Below, piece by piece: positions 47,201-58,734 of a DNA stretch of 64,000 nt (position 1 is its first letter; every line of letters starts with the position of its first letter). The position numbers and the translations under genes were made by a program. Source of the DNA: Lineus longissimus (lineage: Eukaryota > Nemertea > Pilidiophora > Heteronemertea > Lineidae); the NCBI RefSeq assembly GCF_910592395.1, contig NC_088315.1, forward strand, positions 16,411,808 through 16,475,807, written 5' to 3'. A model generated the notes under the pieces. That model was given only the letters and a program-made list of their open reading frames with translations. It ran no database searches and had not been told where the DNA came from.

Positions 47201-48912
47201 TGCAACCCCGTAAATGCGCTATAAGTCCAATAATAAGTGACGGTGACCCGTTATAAATGTTTCGCCAGCTTCGCTTTTTTGCCGCTACGCGGCGCGTTGG
47301 GCCCTTGCGTCTAGACATATTATGTCCACTCAATTTTGGATTTATAGTTATCGCCGTTGAATGGCGTGTGTTACCAATAGCCAAACTGCTACTTCACATC
47401 AAATGACCCCTGTTACCTGGAAGTACGCATGATCAGAATGGTCCTCTTGTATGCCGAATTTGACTTATGTGACCTTGAAATACGCAATAAATCGGAGGGT
47501 CGTCTCGACAATATCGTGAAATCTTGGAGTTTATTGAATATTCAAAGCCTTACTGTAAACAGCACATAACATGTCTTAAGCATTGGTCGTCTTCGGAATT
47601 TATTGATAAAGAGAAAGTAAGGTTTGGTAAGGTTTTGCCAAACTGAAGAATATTCACCCCTAAGAAAAAAATATTTATTTGTCCCTCGAACATTCTATCC
47701 TGGCTTGGTCATTCTCCTTCACCGGGTCGTCTTTTGAAGTCGAAGAGCTTCGTCCTTTCTACCTTTGTCATGTTATATGCATGCATTGATTGTCTTCCTT
47801 TAATTCAACGGTTACAGAATGCTTTATGGAAAGAGTGCATCTTATGTCAACGCATCTATTTTTGGGCGGGTAATGTCTTTCAATAATGGCAGAGAACACG
47901 ATCAGTGCGTAAGGGCCCCAGCGGCCAATCTCGGAGGCGGTTGGTTGACTGTTACGTTCTATTTCAGACCGAAATATAGAGAAGTCACACAGTCACTGAT
48001 CACATTCATGAATCGAAAGGAATATGTTCATGTATGCTTTAACAGTCAGTATTTTGACGTTTTTTTGGGCACGAGGAGTGGTCCAAATAGAAACAACGTT
48101 TTTACCTATAAATCAGGTTGTTTGTTCTTCGATCAATGGCATCAGTTTATTTTCATGGTGAACGTTTTGAAGGAAGTATGTAACCTTTCTATTGATGGGA
48201 GACAGCTTGAGCAAGATAGATCTTGGAAAAGGGTGTTCAAGGATATCAGTTGGAGAGGAATTACGATAATTGGGTGCCATTTTAGAAGTCATCAAAGTCA
48301 TTGCAGGCAGTGTATTTTTCGAGGAGATATCGCTCAAATAGTTATATATCGAACCAAACTAAGTGATGAACAATTGAGGAGTATTCATGACGACTGTAAG
48401 TCCTTTCATTTTAATTTATTATCATTTTGTCGAATATGTAAGTTGAAAAGTGGAACTGATTTGGCAGCTCATGACGAGGCTTTTTTGGCCTAATTAGAGA
48501 CCTATGGCTCGCCAAATTGGCCATTACCATCTAATTTGGCCTCTTTAATCAGGACATCTCTCAATTGCGGAGAGCTTCTGTCAGTCCCAAGGGTGTCTTT
48601 GATAGAAAGGTGTCACTGTATGTTATTTTCTGATTATATCAATCTCAGTCAGTGCATAATTTTAATTTGATAACATATCCAAAAATGGGGTACATATTCA
48701 TCTAAAAGGATGAGTTCGGTTATGATTTCTGCCCAGGTGGATTTGGTGGAAATGCAGAAGACGGTCGTACTGCAGGATATATACATTTACATCTGCAATT
48801 TATGGCTTGTACTAGTACACATGTACAATGCATCATTGGAAACATGTCAAAGTTGCGACGTCCATGCAATGTTCATGAAAGGCCGGTAGTCATGGTTGTT
48901 GCTTTATTTTGA
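44258..48912 (+). CDS. Secreted LamG/pentraxin-like protein G4, four exons, 297 aa
   Basis: Exons are 44258-44354, 44524-44566, 47818-48395 and 48737-48912. It is the near-perfect duplicate of G2. The one exon difference I noticed is silent (TAC to TAT in the second strand, near 47962). It keeps the G2-type residues Arg72-Glu73 before the first domain Cys, Cys120/Ser123 and Ile213. Intron 2 carries the same 2.65-kb insertion (44662-47310) and is 3251 bp. If both copies are real in the genome, G2 and G4 double the dose of one protein variant. Confidence 0.7.
44662..47310. mobile_element. 2.65-kb insertion in G4 intron 2, unclassified
   Basis: Duplicate of 14938-17586, with the same CYAGA-like edges, direct-repeat pairs (44747-44809 with 45101-45163; 45313-45445 with 46780-46913) and hairpins. 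I saw no differences that would suggest independent movement. Confidence 0.55.
44723..44786. repeat. Perfect 26-bp inverted repeat with 12-nt spacer, copy B
   Basis: Arms 44723-44748 and 44761-44786, identical to 14999-15062. Confidence 0.9.
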
Positions 48913-50235
48913 GATTTGCTCAAATGATGGAGGTGAGGTCCGTGATTCTGTTGAGAGTGCCCCGTCTTCAGTCAGTCAACAAAACTGAAAGTCCTTGTCC
49001 TGGCATTGGCTAAATTATTGTACGTAGCAACAGTTATAGTTGCTCCTACCAACTACCAAAATTATAAGTATTAGCAAACATCAATATATTTTTTTATTGG
49101 GGGGGGGGGGGGGGCAGTATCAAGTCATCAGTTATACTAGTCGAGGGGGAGCGGGGACTGGGGATGTCTAAAGTGAGAGTGGCTAGTTCATTTATTGGAG
49201 GGAAAGAAAAACGCGATGCCTCAGAACGTTCTTCAAAACAAACTTTGATTAGAGCTTCAAATCATATCAAGTCATAACCACTCAACTAAAAAACTGTAAA
49301 AACGAAATTGTGGCCACGTTTTATGTACACATTATAAACGCATGGATACATGTGGACTTGAAGAGAATCAATCAATAATTCACTTGAACAATACCGGAAG
49401 AATATGTATGGTTAAATACAGAGATAAAGCACAATATAATCCACTGGATGTTGGTCGGTTTGGTATATAAGACAAGTGTTTCGTAAAATTCAAAGATGAC
49501 AGTCTGATGGATAATGGGTCGACCTTCTCCAAAATGTAAACGATACAGACCTACATGCGGACCGAAATTTCCTCATAGTATGGTGTAATAAACAAAGTAA
49601 AGACGACGCATTAATAAACATGGTAAAGTAGTAAAATACATGTAGTAAATTGTCTATGACATGTGTATGGAGCAAACACAGATTGATGAGAAAACTACAG
49701 ACTGGTAGAAAAGTGTGTAATTGTACACCAATAACTATGAGGCGGGGAGATCAGTAGGCCCTTCTTATGAAATAGTTAAAATGTTTAAAGAATAATTAAC
49801 GGAAAATAAACAAAAGAACTGAAATTCCTTGAGACACAAAATTCATTAATCAGTAGTACAGTCAGTGATTCCATTCGGTCCAGGCTTAAAGTTCCATTCC
49901 CGAATGTTATGTACTTACTTAGAGGAGGGGGTGGGGGTATATTTGGTCGCAACGAACATGTATCTACAGCATTGTTGAGATTTGGACCATCGAGGCTGGA
50001 GCAAAAGTGTTGTCATCCTGTTCGGATTACTACGTAATATTAGCGACACGAATTGCCCGAGGCGAGAAATGTAAGCACCTTGGTTTTTCATTTTATTTCT
50101 GACTCTTGTTGTAGTTTTGGATTGATTCATTTTGCAGTTTTTAGGTTAAAACCTCTATAACGTGTCCGTGCGAGTGATTGGACTGTTGTCTGCCTGTAAA
50201 ATCTTTTTCTCTCCTTAGTTCGCACGCTTCGAGAA

Positions 50236-50303
50236 GGTATCGGTAGGTTTTATATGGTGTGGTAGAGAAGGTATCGGTAGGTTTTATATGGTGTGGTAGA
50301 GAA
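50236..50303. repeat. 34-bp VNTR, two copies
   Basis: Two tandem copies, as at 20517-20584, of which this is the duplicate. Confidence 0.9.
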
Positions 50304-52866
50304 CGGGAGTGTTTTACGTTGGAAGCTGTCGCAAAACACCTCATCAAAAACTGCAGTTGTTTGAAGGGGGTAGCCAATGGTAGCGAAGCATTTAGTCAGT
50401 TGGATCAAAATGACGACCATCCTTAATTCCTGGCCTGTCCCACGCCCACCCGCAAAACAAACCTACTACGTTGACCCTATCAGGCCCGTAAGCGCCGCGT
50501 ACGAAGAATACGCTACTTGTCAGTCACACCATCTCCTAGATCTCACATTTCTATAATTCTTTAAGATACTTGATTCCATACCCCACCCCCTTCAAGACAT
50601 TAGAAACCGTTTCGTTCAATAGAAACGGGATGCAAAATTGCGATAAAGTGCCGATAGATTTCTGTAAAAAAACCCAGAAAAATCAGGAAATGGCGATATC
50701 TCAGGAACGGGAGGACCGGAAAATGAAGGCAAACGCCTTCCGGCAATGTTCGAAAGTAGAGGAAAAAACTGATTAATTAGACCCACTTAAGCATGTAGGA
50801 AGCTCGGTTGACCCACTTAAGCATGAAGGAGGCTCTGTTATTGACATATAAAGGTGTCAAGTTTACTCAAGGCGATAGGCAACCCCGAAAACATGGACTT
50901 CGCAACAAATTTACATCGACTAGTTTAAATTAAAAAAATGCATCACCAGTTCAATTTTCGAGGTGAAAACGCGCAGAGTGGGAGAACTAGTTTCTAAATG
51001 TCGTCGGGGTTACAGGAGAGCATCCCGACTCTCCTACATACAGTGGAATTGAATTTAAGCTGCTGCAAGTGCCCCCCCCCCCCCCGTTTGAATATCACTA
51101 CGTTTGCAGCCGCACATAATATTCACATGCGCTTTGCCCCTAAATATTTCCACTGAGAGATTTGATTGCTTTTCTCAGGGTTTTTTGTACACTGCATGAA
51201 CCCTCGAACAGTTCGTTGATTTCTCATCACCAGACGAGCAAATACCGTCACTCAACAGTTGCTTTGTCGTTTTGAACAGCCCGATCGAAACCTTAGGCGG
51301 ACTACGCTTTCTTGATCAATATTTTTAACCTCTGGTTGCTTTGAAACTCCTCTGGTCAGCTGACATTCTGCGCTGGCAATGAGTTACAAAAAACACAAAA
51401 ATACCCGTTGAAATTTTGAGTTATTGGCCCCATGTAAACTTCAGTTGTAAAATACCAGTATTGTATTTGCCCGCTAGCAAGTACTGCTTCATTAGCATCA
51501 AGTCCATCATAAGCCAGATTGCATCGCAGTATCCATTTCGGCCAATGAATATATCAATTTCTATCACGCCGTCCAAATATCATAAGGAGTTTTCTTATGC
51601 TTTTTGGAAATGTTCCAACCAACATTTTCTTTAATTCTTTGTAAAAACGCTTGTTATTCACAGAGGAGATGCAATTCAAGACAGGGTTTTATGATGAACC
51701 CGCAGAGTTGATCAGGACATTAAAATCAAGGTCGCAACTCGGGTGTGTATCAGAACATAAAAGTGTATGTCTTACAACTCATTATTTGGAAGCAAAACGT
51801 ACGTATGTTGCTTTTGATGCGAAATTGATGCGATGTTGGTATTACCATCAACCCCGAGGAAGGATGTCGTATTAAATACAAGGAAATCTTGGATTAGATA
51901 TATATCGCCATTGGACAAAGTATATCCCTCAGCTTTATGCTATAATTTAATGTTTAGTCTTATATGCATTATCACTAGTATAATGCAGGACAAGTAGGCG
52001 AGATTATGTAGATTGGGTTGTAATCTCGATTTGACTCCACGGATAGACCATGCAAAATCTGCGACAAAAGTGCAAAGTGGGATTGACTGAAATTTCGCAT
52101 CTGTTCGGTGATGGCGGCGCTTGACCTAGAGCAGTGGCGCCACCAGTTCAAAAAGAATGACACTAAAATCACAACCTAGTAAAGACAGGAAAACAATACG
52201 AATTGACTTGAGGCAAGACGAATATGTCACATCCCCCCCCCCCCCCCCCCCCCCCACCAAAAGCATCTTGACCTGGGAAAAGAAAATTATCTCTACTATT
52301 AATAAACTGAACAGTAGAACCCCCAAGTAAAAGACATAGAGGCTAATTATACGTGCACCAGAATTAACACCGATATATGCACTAACATTTTACCAGCAAG
52401 TTTACCCTAAAAAAATATTAACTTAACGTAGTAACATCTCCGAAAACTGGCTTGATCATGATAAATACACATTATTTGTGTTCGCCAAATCTTTCACTAC
52501 TCAAGTTACACGAATATATCAAAGGACTTGACATTGAAGCAAATTCACCCTCATTTGCGAGTAATAGCAAATGCCATTACAAATACGACTACAGAAAAAT
52601 TATCATCATCATCTGCACTGTGTGGCAGCGCCATGGAATCCTCAATGGAAACAACATGGCGGCAATTCAAAAATCGTGTAGAAAAAACCTGAACAAAAAC
52701 AGTTTTTCACCTGAACAACAGCGATCCTACCTTCATTGGAGTATCAGATGGAAAGATGATTGTCAGCAAACTTTGGAGATGGCAGTGACTAAATACCCAA
52801 CCATTTGGCCTCAGAATCGAAAACAAATCCGAAAACGCCGGGTCGCCAATGATTAAATCTATCGGG

Positions 52867-53452
52867 TCTAACTAAAAGCCAAGAACTAACGCGGCCGAGA
52901 TAGATCATCTGACCACGGAAGATCTCGCTCTTGACCAAATTAAAATTGGGGCCAGCATATCACTGATTCGTTCAAAGAATGACCGCATAGCAATGTGCTT
53001 TAAATGAATCGTCACCTAGAATAGCGTCGTCCTGGAAACATTCTGCATTGCTCATTCCCGCCATCGCCCGATTCATGATCATCAAACGCTGGTAGCTAGC
53101 TGATTGAAGCATTTTAAAAACCCATCGGTATCACTTTGTAAACATATAAACTGGTAGGGTAATTGAAAGCTGATACATCCTTGGTCTATCAGAGAGAGGT
53201 ACGCCCCAGTACCCCATCAGCATATCATAGGTGCTGATCATGATATATTTGGATTTTCCAACTGTTTCAATGCACTCATCTAGTCTTTTGTTCGAAAAAC
53301 AATACGTCTTCGTAAGTAGGTTAACACAACGGTAATCATGAACCACCCTGCGGCAACCATTCTTCTTGGGGATTAAAAGACAAGGACTGGACCACTCACT
53401 CTGGCAAGGCTCAACTATATCATGTTTTAACATGTGTGCAACCTCTTTTTAA
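52867..53452 (-). pseudogene. Ty3/gypsy-type reverse transcriptase remnant
   Basis: Duplicate of 23140-23725, with the first ~100 RT codons open (53433 down to 53131) and the later blocks frameshifted. The one base difference noticed (ACCCATCGG for ACCAATCGG near 53124) lies in the degenerate PIGF region. Confidence 0.7.
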
Positions 53453-53464
53453 GAGCTTTGTTCT

Positions 53465-53782
53465 TTACATGACTATTTTGATTGGAAGAAGATAAGTACA
53501 CAGCATGCTATGTATGCAACTGACAGTAGTTTTATGTTCACAGAGTTTTATATTAATATTCACTAGGCTCATTATAAAGCCCCGCATCCGATGTGGAATT
53601 TTCCCATCTTTTTTAAAGACTCTTTCTTGTTTGACGATGGTACCAGAGTGTCGTATTACGAAAGTAACGTTGTATTGCTCCTGATACCGAAGGAGAGCTG
53701 TTTGGAAGGCGGGAAAGGATGATAATTCGACCCAAACTTGATGGGAAGCGGGGAGTTCTTCCACCGCCACCGCCACCGCCAT
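53465..53782 (-). pseudogene. Possible MULE/ZSWIM-like amino-terminal fragment
   Basis: Duplicate of 23738-24055, starting MAVAVAVEELPASHQ at 53782. Confidence 0.33.
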
Positions 53783-55753
53783 TTTTTCTCCAGTTGACGT
53801 CATTGATGACGTGGTTATGTTAATTCGCCTCTGCTGTGCATGCAACCAACTTGTTCCTGCATACACAGCAGTATGCTGTGTACATAGTCACTTCGATTAT
53901 TATAAGGACCAATATGTACAGGTTTAGCATCACCAACATCGATATCATGCTCACGAATATTAGTCTTAGTTGGAGCAGCAGAGAATATATGAGAATATTC
54001 AAGTAAGAGACTCTAAACAGAAAATAATGACATTAAAGTCACTACCTGGTAAAGACAGAAAGACAAGACCAATTGAGACAAGACGAATGCGTCACAATTA
54101 CTAAGATTATCTGACTAAGAAATCATTAAGAAGTTATTTACTAAGATTTTTCTTGCCAATTTTTTCCAATAAATAGCGAATTTAATAAGTAATCAAATTC
54201 TAACTTAATTGGTAAGATGTTGGTCCTGGGTGATGAAGAAGATGCCTTTTTCTCTCAAATAACCATCGTTTTTTCTGATTAAGTGTTTTACAAAACTTTT
54301 AATTGTTGTTATAAAGAAACATGTACAATTATGCATTATTCTAATGAAATAGGCCAAAATACTGAAAATACTCATTTTCGACGAAAATAAAGAAATGATA
54401 CGGGCCTTAAAGGGTTTCAAAACCCTTTTCCGGCACAGTCACTTTAAAATCGTATGCTTAGCCATCTAGTACTGTTTATCTGACCACAGCTGGTCATACA
54501 TAAACGTAGCCAGATTGAATTGTAAGAATGTCCATGGTGCAATAACATTACCCCCTTGTTCAACTCTCCATGCAGCGACCTGTTTGCTGCATGCCATGAT
54601 GAATCCCACCTGAAAAAAAATAAAAAGGCCTGTCACTATCAGTCCCATGCTATCAGCATACATGTTTGATCAACGAGTGAAGGTTTTCAATCATAAACTT
54701 TTCCACAAGTTCACATCGAACAAGTGCTGCCCCGTATACTGCAATGCATTTCATGCATTGGACATGCTGGAAGGGCCACGTCTTTGAAAAACGCGCCAAA
54801 ACCCTGTTCACGTGACCTGTATGTATCATGACTATGAGCATTTGTCTGCTGCGGCACGGTCCTTAAAAAATCGCAAGATATCGTGTTAGATTTGTGCCAT
54901 CGTTTGGTATAATTACATCTACGAGATTCATCAAAACATTATTCTTTCGCGTATTTATGACTTTTCATCGTTTCAATGCTCGATATGATGAAAATACTTA
55001 CAACATGCAACACGAAATCCTGCATGAATTCGGCAAATTAGTAGCAACATCCGGGTCTTCAACTTCCAGTTGCCAAGTGCCATGAAAGAGGACGACGGTG
55101 ATCGGCTGACACATGCCTGTATGAATAAAAGTCGTAAGATGTCTACCTGAATAACGTCATGACTTTATTTGGATTTGGAAAATATTGACATTTTTGAAAT
55201 AAAGAAATTTTTCATGCGGTGGCAGTTTGAGATCAATGCGCGGTCTTACCATACCCGTCGAATGCTAATTTCCATTTGAAATATAGCTCTTCTTGAAGTG
55301 TAAATTAGGTGTGTTTGAAATAAAGAAGGTGATAAAGTTTCAATCTAATAAGCTTGCTTATATGTAGTTTTGAGGCTCCATTCAACCCGTCGTGGTGAAA
55401 AAGCTGATTCGCGGATTAAAAGCCGTCAAAAACCACCCCCCAACTTCAGGCCCCCCCCCCCTCCAACCTTGAAATGATCATGCATAATTTCATGGTTTGA
55501 CAGACTAGGATAGGTCTATTTGGCTGTGAAAGCGTTTCTTCATGGGCACAAGTTATGAGCATGTAGAAAGTACAATTTTTAAGGGAAAACGGCTGAAAAC
55601 TGACCAGCAGGACATACACGGTCGTTAATATAATAAAAACAACTGCACGAGTGGCTGTTTCAAGTCACCAGATCACACGAGATGATTGTTTCCAGTCTGA
55701 AAGCTTGAGACCGCAGGTCAGGGTGTAAACAGCGGGATCGACACCCGTATGTA

Positions 55754-56718
55754 CAGTCCTTCAAAAAAGTAAATGGACACACAAAAATCAAATTTTCTTG
55801 AAAACGGCTGGTGATAAATCGATTCGGTTTGCTGCATTTGATAGGACATTTAGTTGTGCATCATGGTATCTACCACATAAAAATTACCATTTTATCTTAT
55901 ACCGACTTTTATTGATTTACAAAAGGCCCCAAAATCAACTTTTTCGTTTCCGATTTTTTTCGTACTTTTTCTTGATAGGATGAATCACCATGATGAAAAA
56001 CACACGTCCCCATCAAGGTGATGAAAATATCTTGTGTTAATTGGTGGGAAAACAGCATTTTATGTCAAAATTTTGCACCTTGTTTATTGACTTTGGAATT
56101 ACTTTGGAGAAGTCGACCATAGCCAATTATGTCAGTTTCAACATGCAGCCCGAGTGTTAATTCCTTATTGGCTGAGGTTTTGAATGGGGGTGGAAATGTT
56201 GTTAACATTGATGTATTGTAAACGCGAGAGTAAAGTAATATTGGTGAACCCATTGTCCAGCTGCCAAATCCAGGCCTGGGAGAGATATTCATAGGCATAT
56301 TAAACAAGGCCATTGAAATGGTGACATGATTCCGGTTGTCTGGGCCAGGTGAATAATATCAAGGGGGCATCTCCGCAGTAGAAGACCGGGTAACAAAACC
56401 CTTTTGCACAAATGGGTTAATAAGTTGCAGATTCAAGTGAAAACTGTGGAATTTCTTAGATATTCACTCATAACTCAACAGAAGCTTCCAGTCAATATAA
56501 AATTTGCCCCCAAAAAATGCGTGATAAAAAAGTTGATTTTGGGACCTTTCATAAATCGAAAAAATTGACTTATAGGTAAAATAGCAAATTTCCAAGTGGT
56601 AGATATCATGATGCACAACTAAATGCCCTATCAAATGCAGCAAACCGCATCGATTTATCACCAGCCGTTTTCAAGAAAATTTGATTTTTGTGTGTCCATT
56701 TACTTTTTTGAAGGACTG
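55754..56718. mobile_element. Tc1/mariner-like MITE, 965 bp
   Basis: It starts CAGTCCTTCAAAAAAGTAAA and ends with the exact inverse. Inverted repeats of about 195 bp differ at only a few positions in the outer 130 bp. TA lies on both sides (55752-55753 and 56719-56720), and the empty site GTATGTACATGTAGG is seen at 26025 and 12505. TA target plus CAGT ends fit Tc1/mariner. The 570-bp centre has no transposase. It is found only in this unit. Confidence 0.85.
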
Positions 56719-57543
56719 TACATGTAGGCAGACATTGTCTGACGGATATGCATGTAGGTCTATTCCTTTCCTTCCTGATATTGTATTGGCGAACTCTTCG
56801 ATGGTTAGATTCTTTCCTTCTTTATACCGCTTCTATCGAATCCGTACATTATTGTTGGTTATTATAGTAGCATGTGAATGACTTAAAAAATTGATCCTGA
56901 TAATCGACCTGACCCATTCTGTCCTTTATTGGCTCGTGGCAGGGAATCTGCCATGCTGTTTCTGGTTGATATTTTTACCAGCTGGCTATGGTTGCTTCAT
57001 TATCAAGTTTGTCATCATTTTTTCATTAAGAGGAGAAAAGTATCGTGATATAGGTTGCAGTTTAAAACACTGTATTCGATCGAAGCAAAGTGACGAATGA
57101 TGGTCGATTGCCAGGGTACAGGCTCTTTAGTTTCCTCGATCAGTGCTGACAATTGTCAGTTTAACGTAAAGTTTAACGTAATGTACACCTAATCGTAACA
57201 ATCGTATGATGGGACTGAATCCGGGCTAACCCTTTTCCTATTATCCAATATATTTGAAGGACAGGGATGCACTCTTATTCCATCCCATTTAAATATATTT
57301 AGACTGATTCAACGCCATATTTGGGTACTGATGAAGCTGTTAAATTGTTAGCTGTTAAATAGTTTTCTTGGTCGGTTTCTGACTATTTTACAAACTGACA
57401 ATTTAAATGATTACAAAGCCTTTAGTGTTTCGTTTGCGATTATGCACATATTGCGCTTTGTGTACTTGTACATATTGTGTAAAATTGCACAGCATAACCA
57501 TTATAAACCTATCGAATGATTTTTTTAAAGTATAGTATTCAAA

Positions 57544-57936
57544 GTGCCTATACATGTAGCCAATCGATACGACGGTATTGGGTGGAGAAGAGCAGACGAT
57601 CAATCCGATGTGGAGTTGGCTTCGAAAAAGTTAAACTCAGGCGTTTTGGCAACGTACCATGGAGTTATTGACCTGTTAGAAAAGAACTCGGGGATCTCAA
57701 AGAAATTCGAATTCATTCAGGACACCTTATTAGTACACTTCGACCAAATACAATACTTGTTTTTGTTGACATTTTTATATGCTGATGAGTATTTGGAGTT
57801 TAAAAAGGCTTCTACTGTTGTTGTGACGAACCAAAGTGCTGTGCGAGAAATATTTCACAAAGAACGATTCCGCAAGACATCCATGTTCAAGCATGGGCCA
57901 AAGTTTCAGCTGATTAGTGAAACACGATGGTGGTGA
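57544..57936 (+). pseudogene. hAT-like (?) coding remnant, open in this unit
   Basis: The 130-codon frame reads through where other units carry a stop: ACTTGTTTTTGTTGACATTT here replaces AATTGTTGAAATG. It includes VELASKKLNSGVLATYHGVI, YADEYLEFKKAS, REIFHKERFRKTSMFKHGP and ends SETRWW. The first residues (to about 57600) may be non-coding. With no flanking domains it is probably a fragment of a transposase that stayed open by chance. A hAT link is suggested only by the TRW. Confidence 0.3.
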
Positions 57937-58012
57937 GCTGGGAGCTACGGTTTCTCTCTACCGGACCCGCTCTCACTTCGCGTATAGTTGGCCGGCGGAA
58001 ATCGTCGGAGCA

Positions 58013-58328
58013 ATTTGCCCAAGGTTCAAATCTTGGAGATGGGCTGCCTGTTGGCTCCTAATGGGAATTATCTAAGTAAAATCCGTAGACACGGGTATGG
58101 CTACGTCTATAGGCTACCCTTCCTGAATTTGGTTGGAACACCTAGTTGTTGAGGATCGGTAGTTGGTAAAAGCTGGACTCGGACTCAGGGCATTTATCAC
58201 AGAGTGAAGCTAAAAAATGCATTACAAGTATTTCACAAAATCACTGTTCAACATGCAGAACGCCTACTTTTTATGATGCCTATTTTTTAAATAATATGAA
58301 CATACCACAGGCCTCATCGTCACATGTA
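58013..58328. repeat. 316-bp segment, same orientation as 27315-27642
   Basis: Independent support that this orientation is ancestral, because this unit is diverged from the G2 unit. It has lost about 12 bp (ATTTTGGACTCACCTA region) relative to 27315-27642. Confidence 0.7.
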
Positions 58329-58642
58329 TGCATAAGATGACAAGGGGCAACCCTGAGCTATTAGGTAGCTTTCACAACAGTGTGAATAACGATATGCCCT
58401 GTACAAATGTCTGCGATGTCATCGATTTCTCTGATACATGTAATTGATTCATGCGACACTCCTTAATCATCTTTGATACTCAGTTAAAAAAGAACCAGTC
58501 ATTCACGTCGTCCAAGATAGAATATTCTCGTTGTCGCGGCAACGGTTACCCTCTATAGTCCCTTGCCTTCAGGTGTCAATGCCATGATCATCGTTCAAGG
58601 TCAAACCAAATTTGATATCAGGCGGACAAGTCAATATACTAG

Positions 58643-58650
58643 TTTATAAT
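58643..58650 (+). promoter_or_regulatory. TATA-like motif upstream of G5
   Basis: TTTATAAT, 92 bases before the G5 start codon at 58735, conserved although nearby bases differ (ACTAG for ATGAG). Confidence 0.27.
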
Positions 58651-58734
58651 TAGATCATCTGTTATGAACTGAATCCATGGTTCTGGCGACTACCATCCAT
58701 CAACATAATAACTGCATCCAAACACACCCTATCC

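Larger units (their letters stand above)
29715..54342. repeat. Near-identical segmental duplication, copy B
   Basis: This is the second copy of bases 1-24615. It carries the nested intron-2 transposons, G3 exons 3-4, all of G4 and the first part of the next spacer. Near-identity stops at 54342, where CTGATCAAAT in copy A reads CTAATGAAAT here. From there on the sequence is still homologous to 24616 onward, but clearly more diverged and with its own insertions. The breakpoint lies within homologous DNA, which favours non-allelic homologous recombination. Confidence 0.9.
48913..58642. other. Spacer between G4 and G5, composite in origin
   Basis: To 54342 it duplicates the G2 spacer. From 54343 on it is a distinct, more diverged unit. 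Unit-specific features are the Tc1/mariner-like MITE at 55754-56718, a duplicated GTTTAACGTA at about 57160-57180, a duplicated GCTGTTAAAT at about 57337-57360, and an open version of the hAT-like remnant. A C-run of about 22 sits at 52234-52255, longer than its partner in copy A. No intact gene is recognised. Confidence 0.5.
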
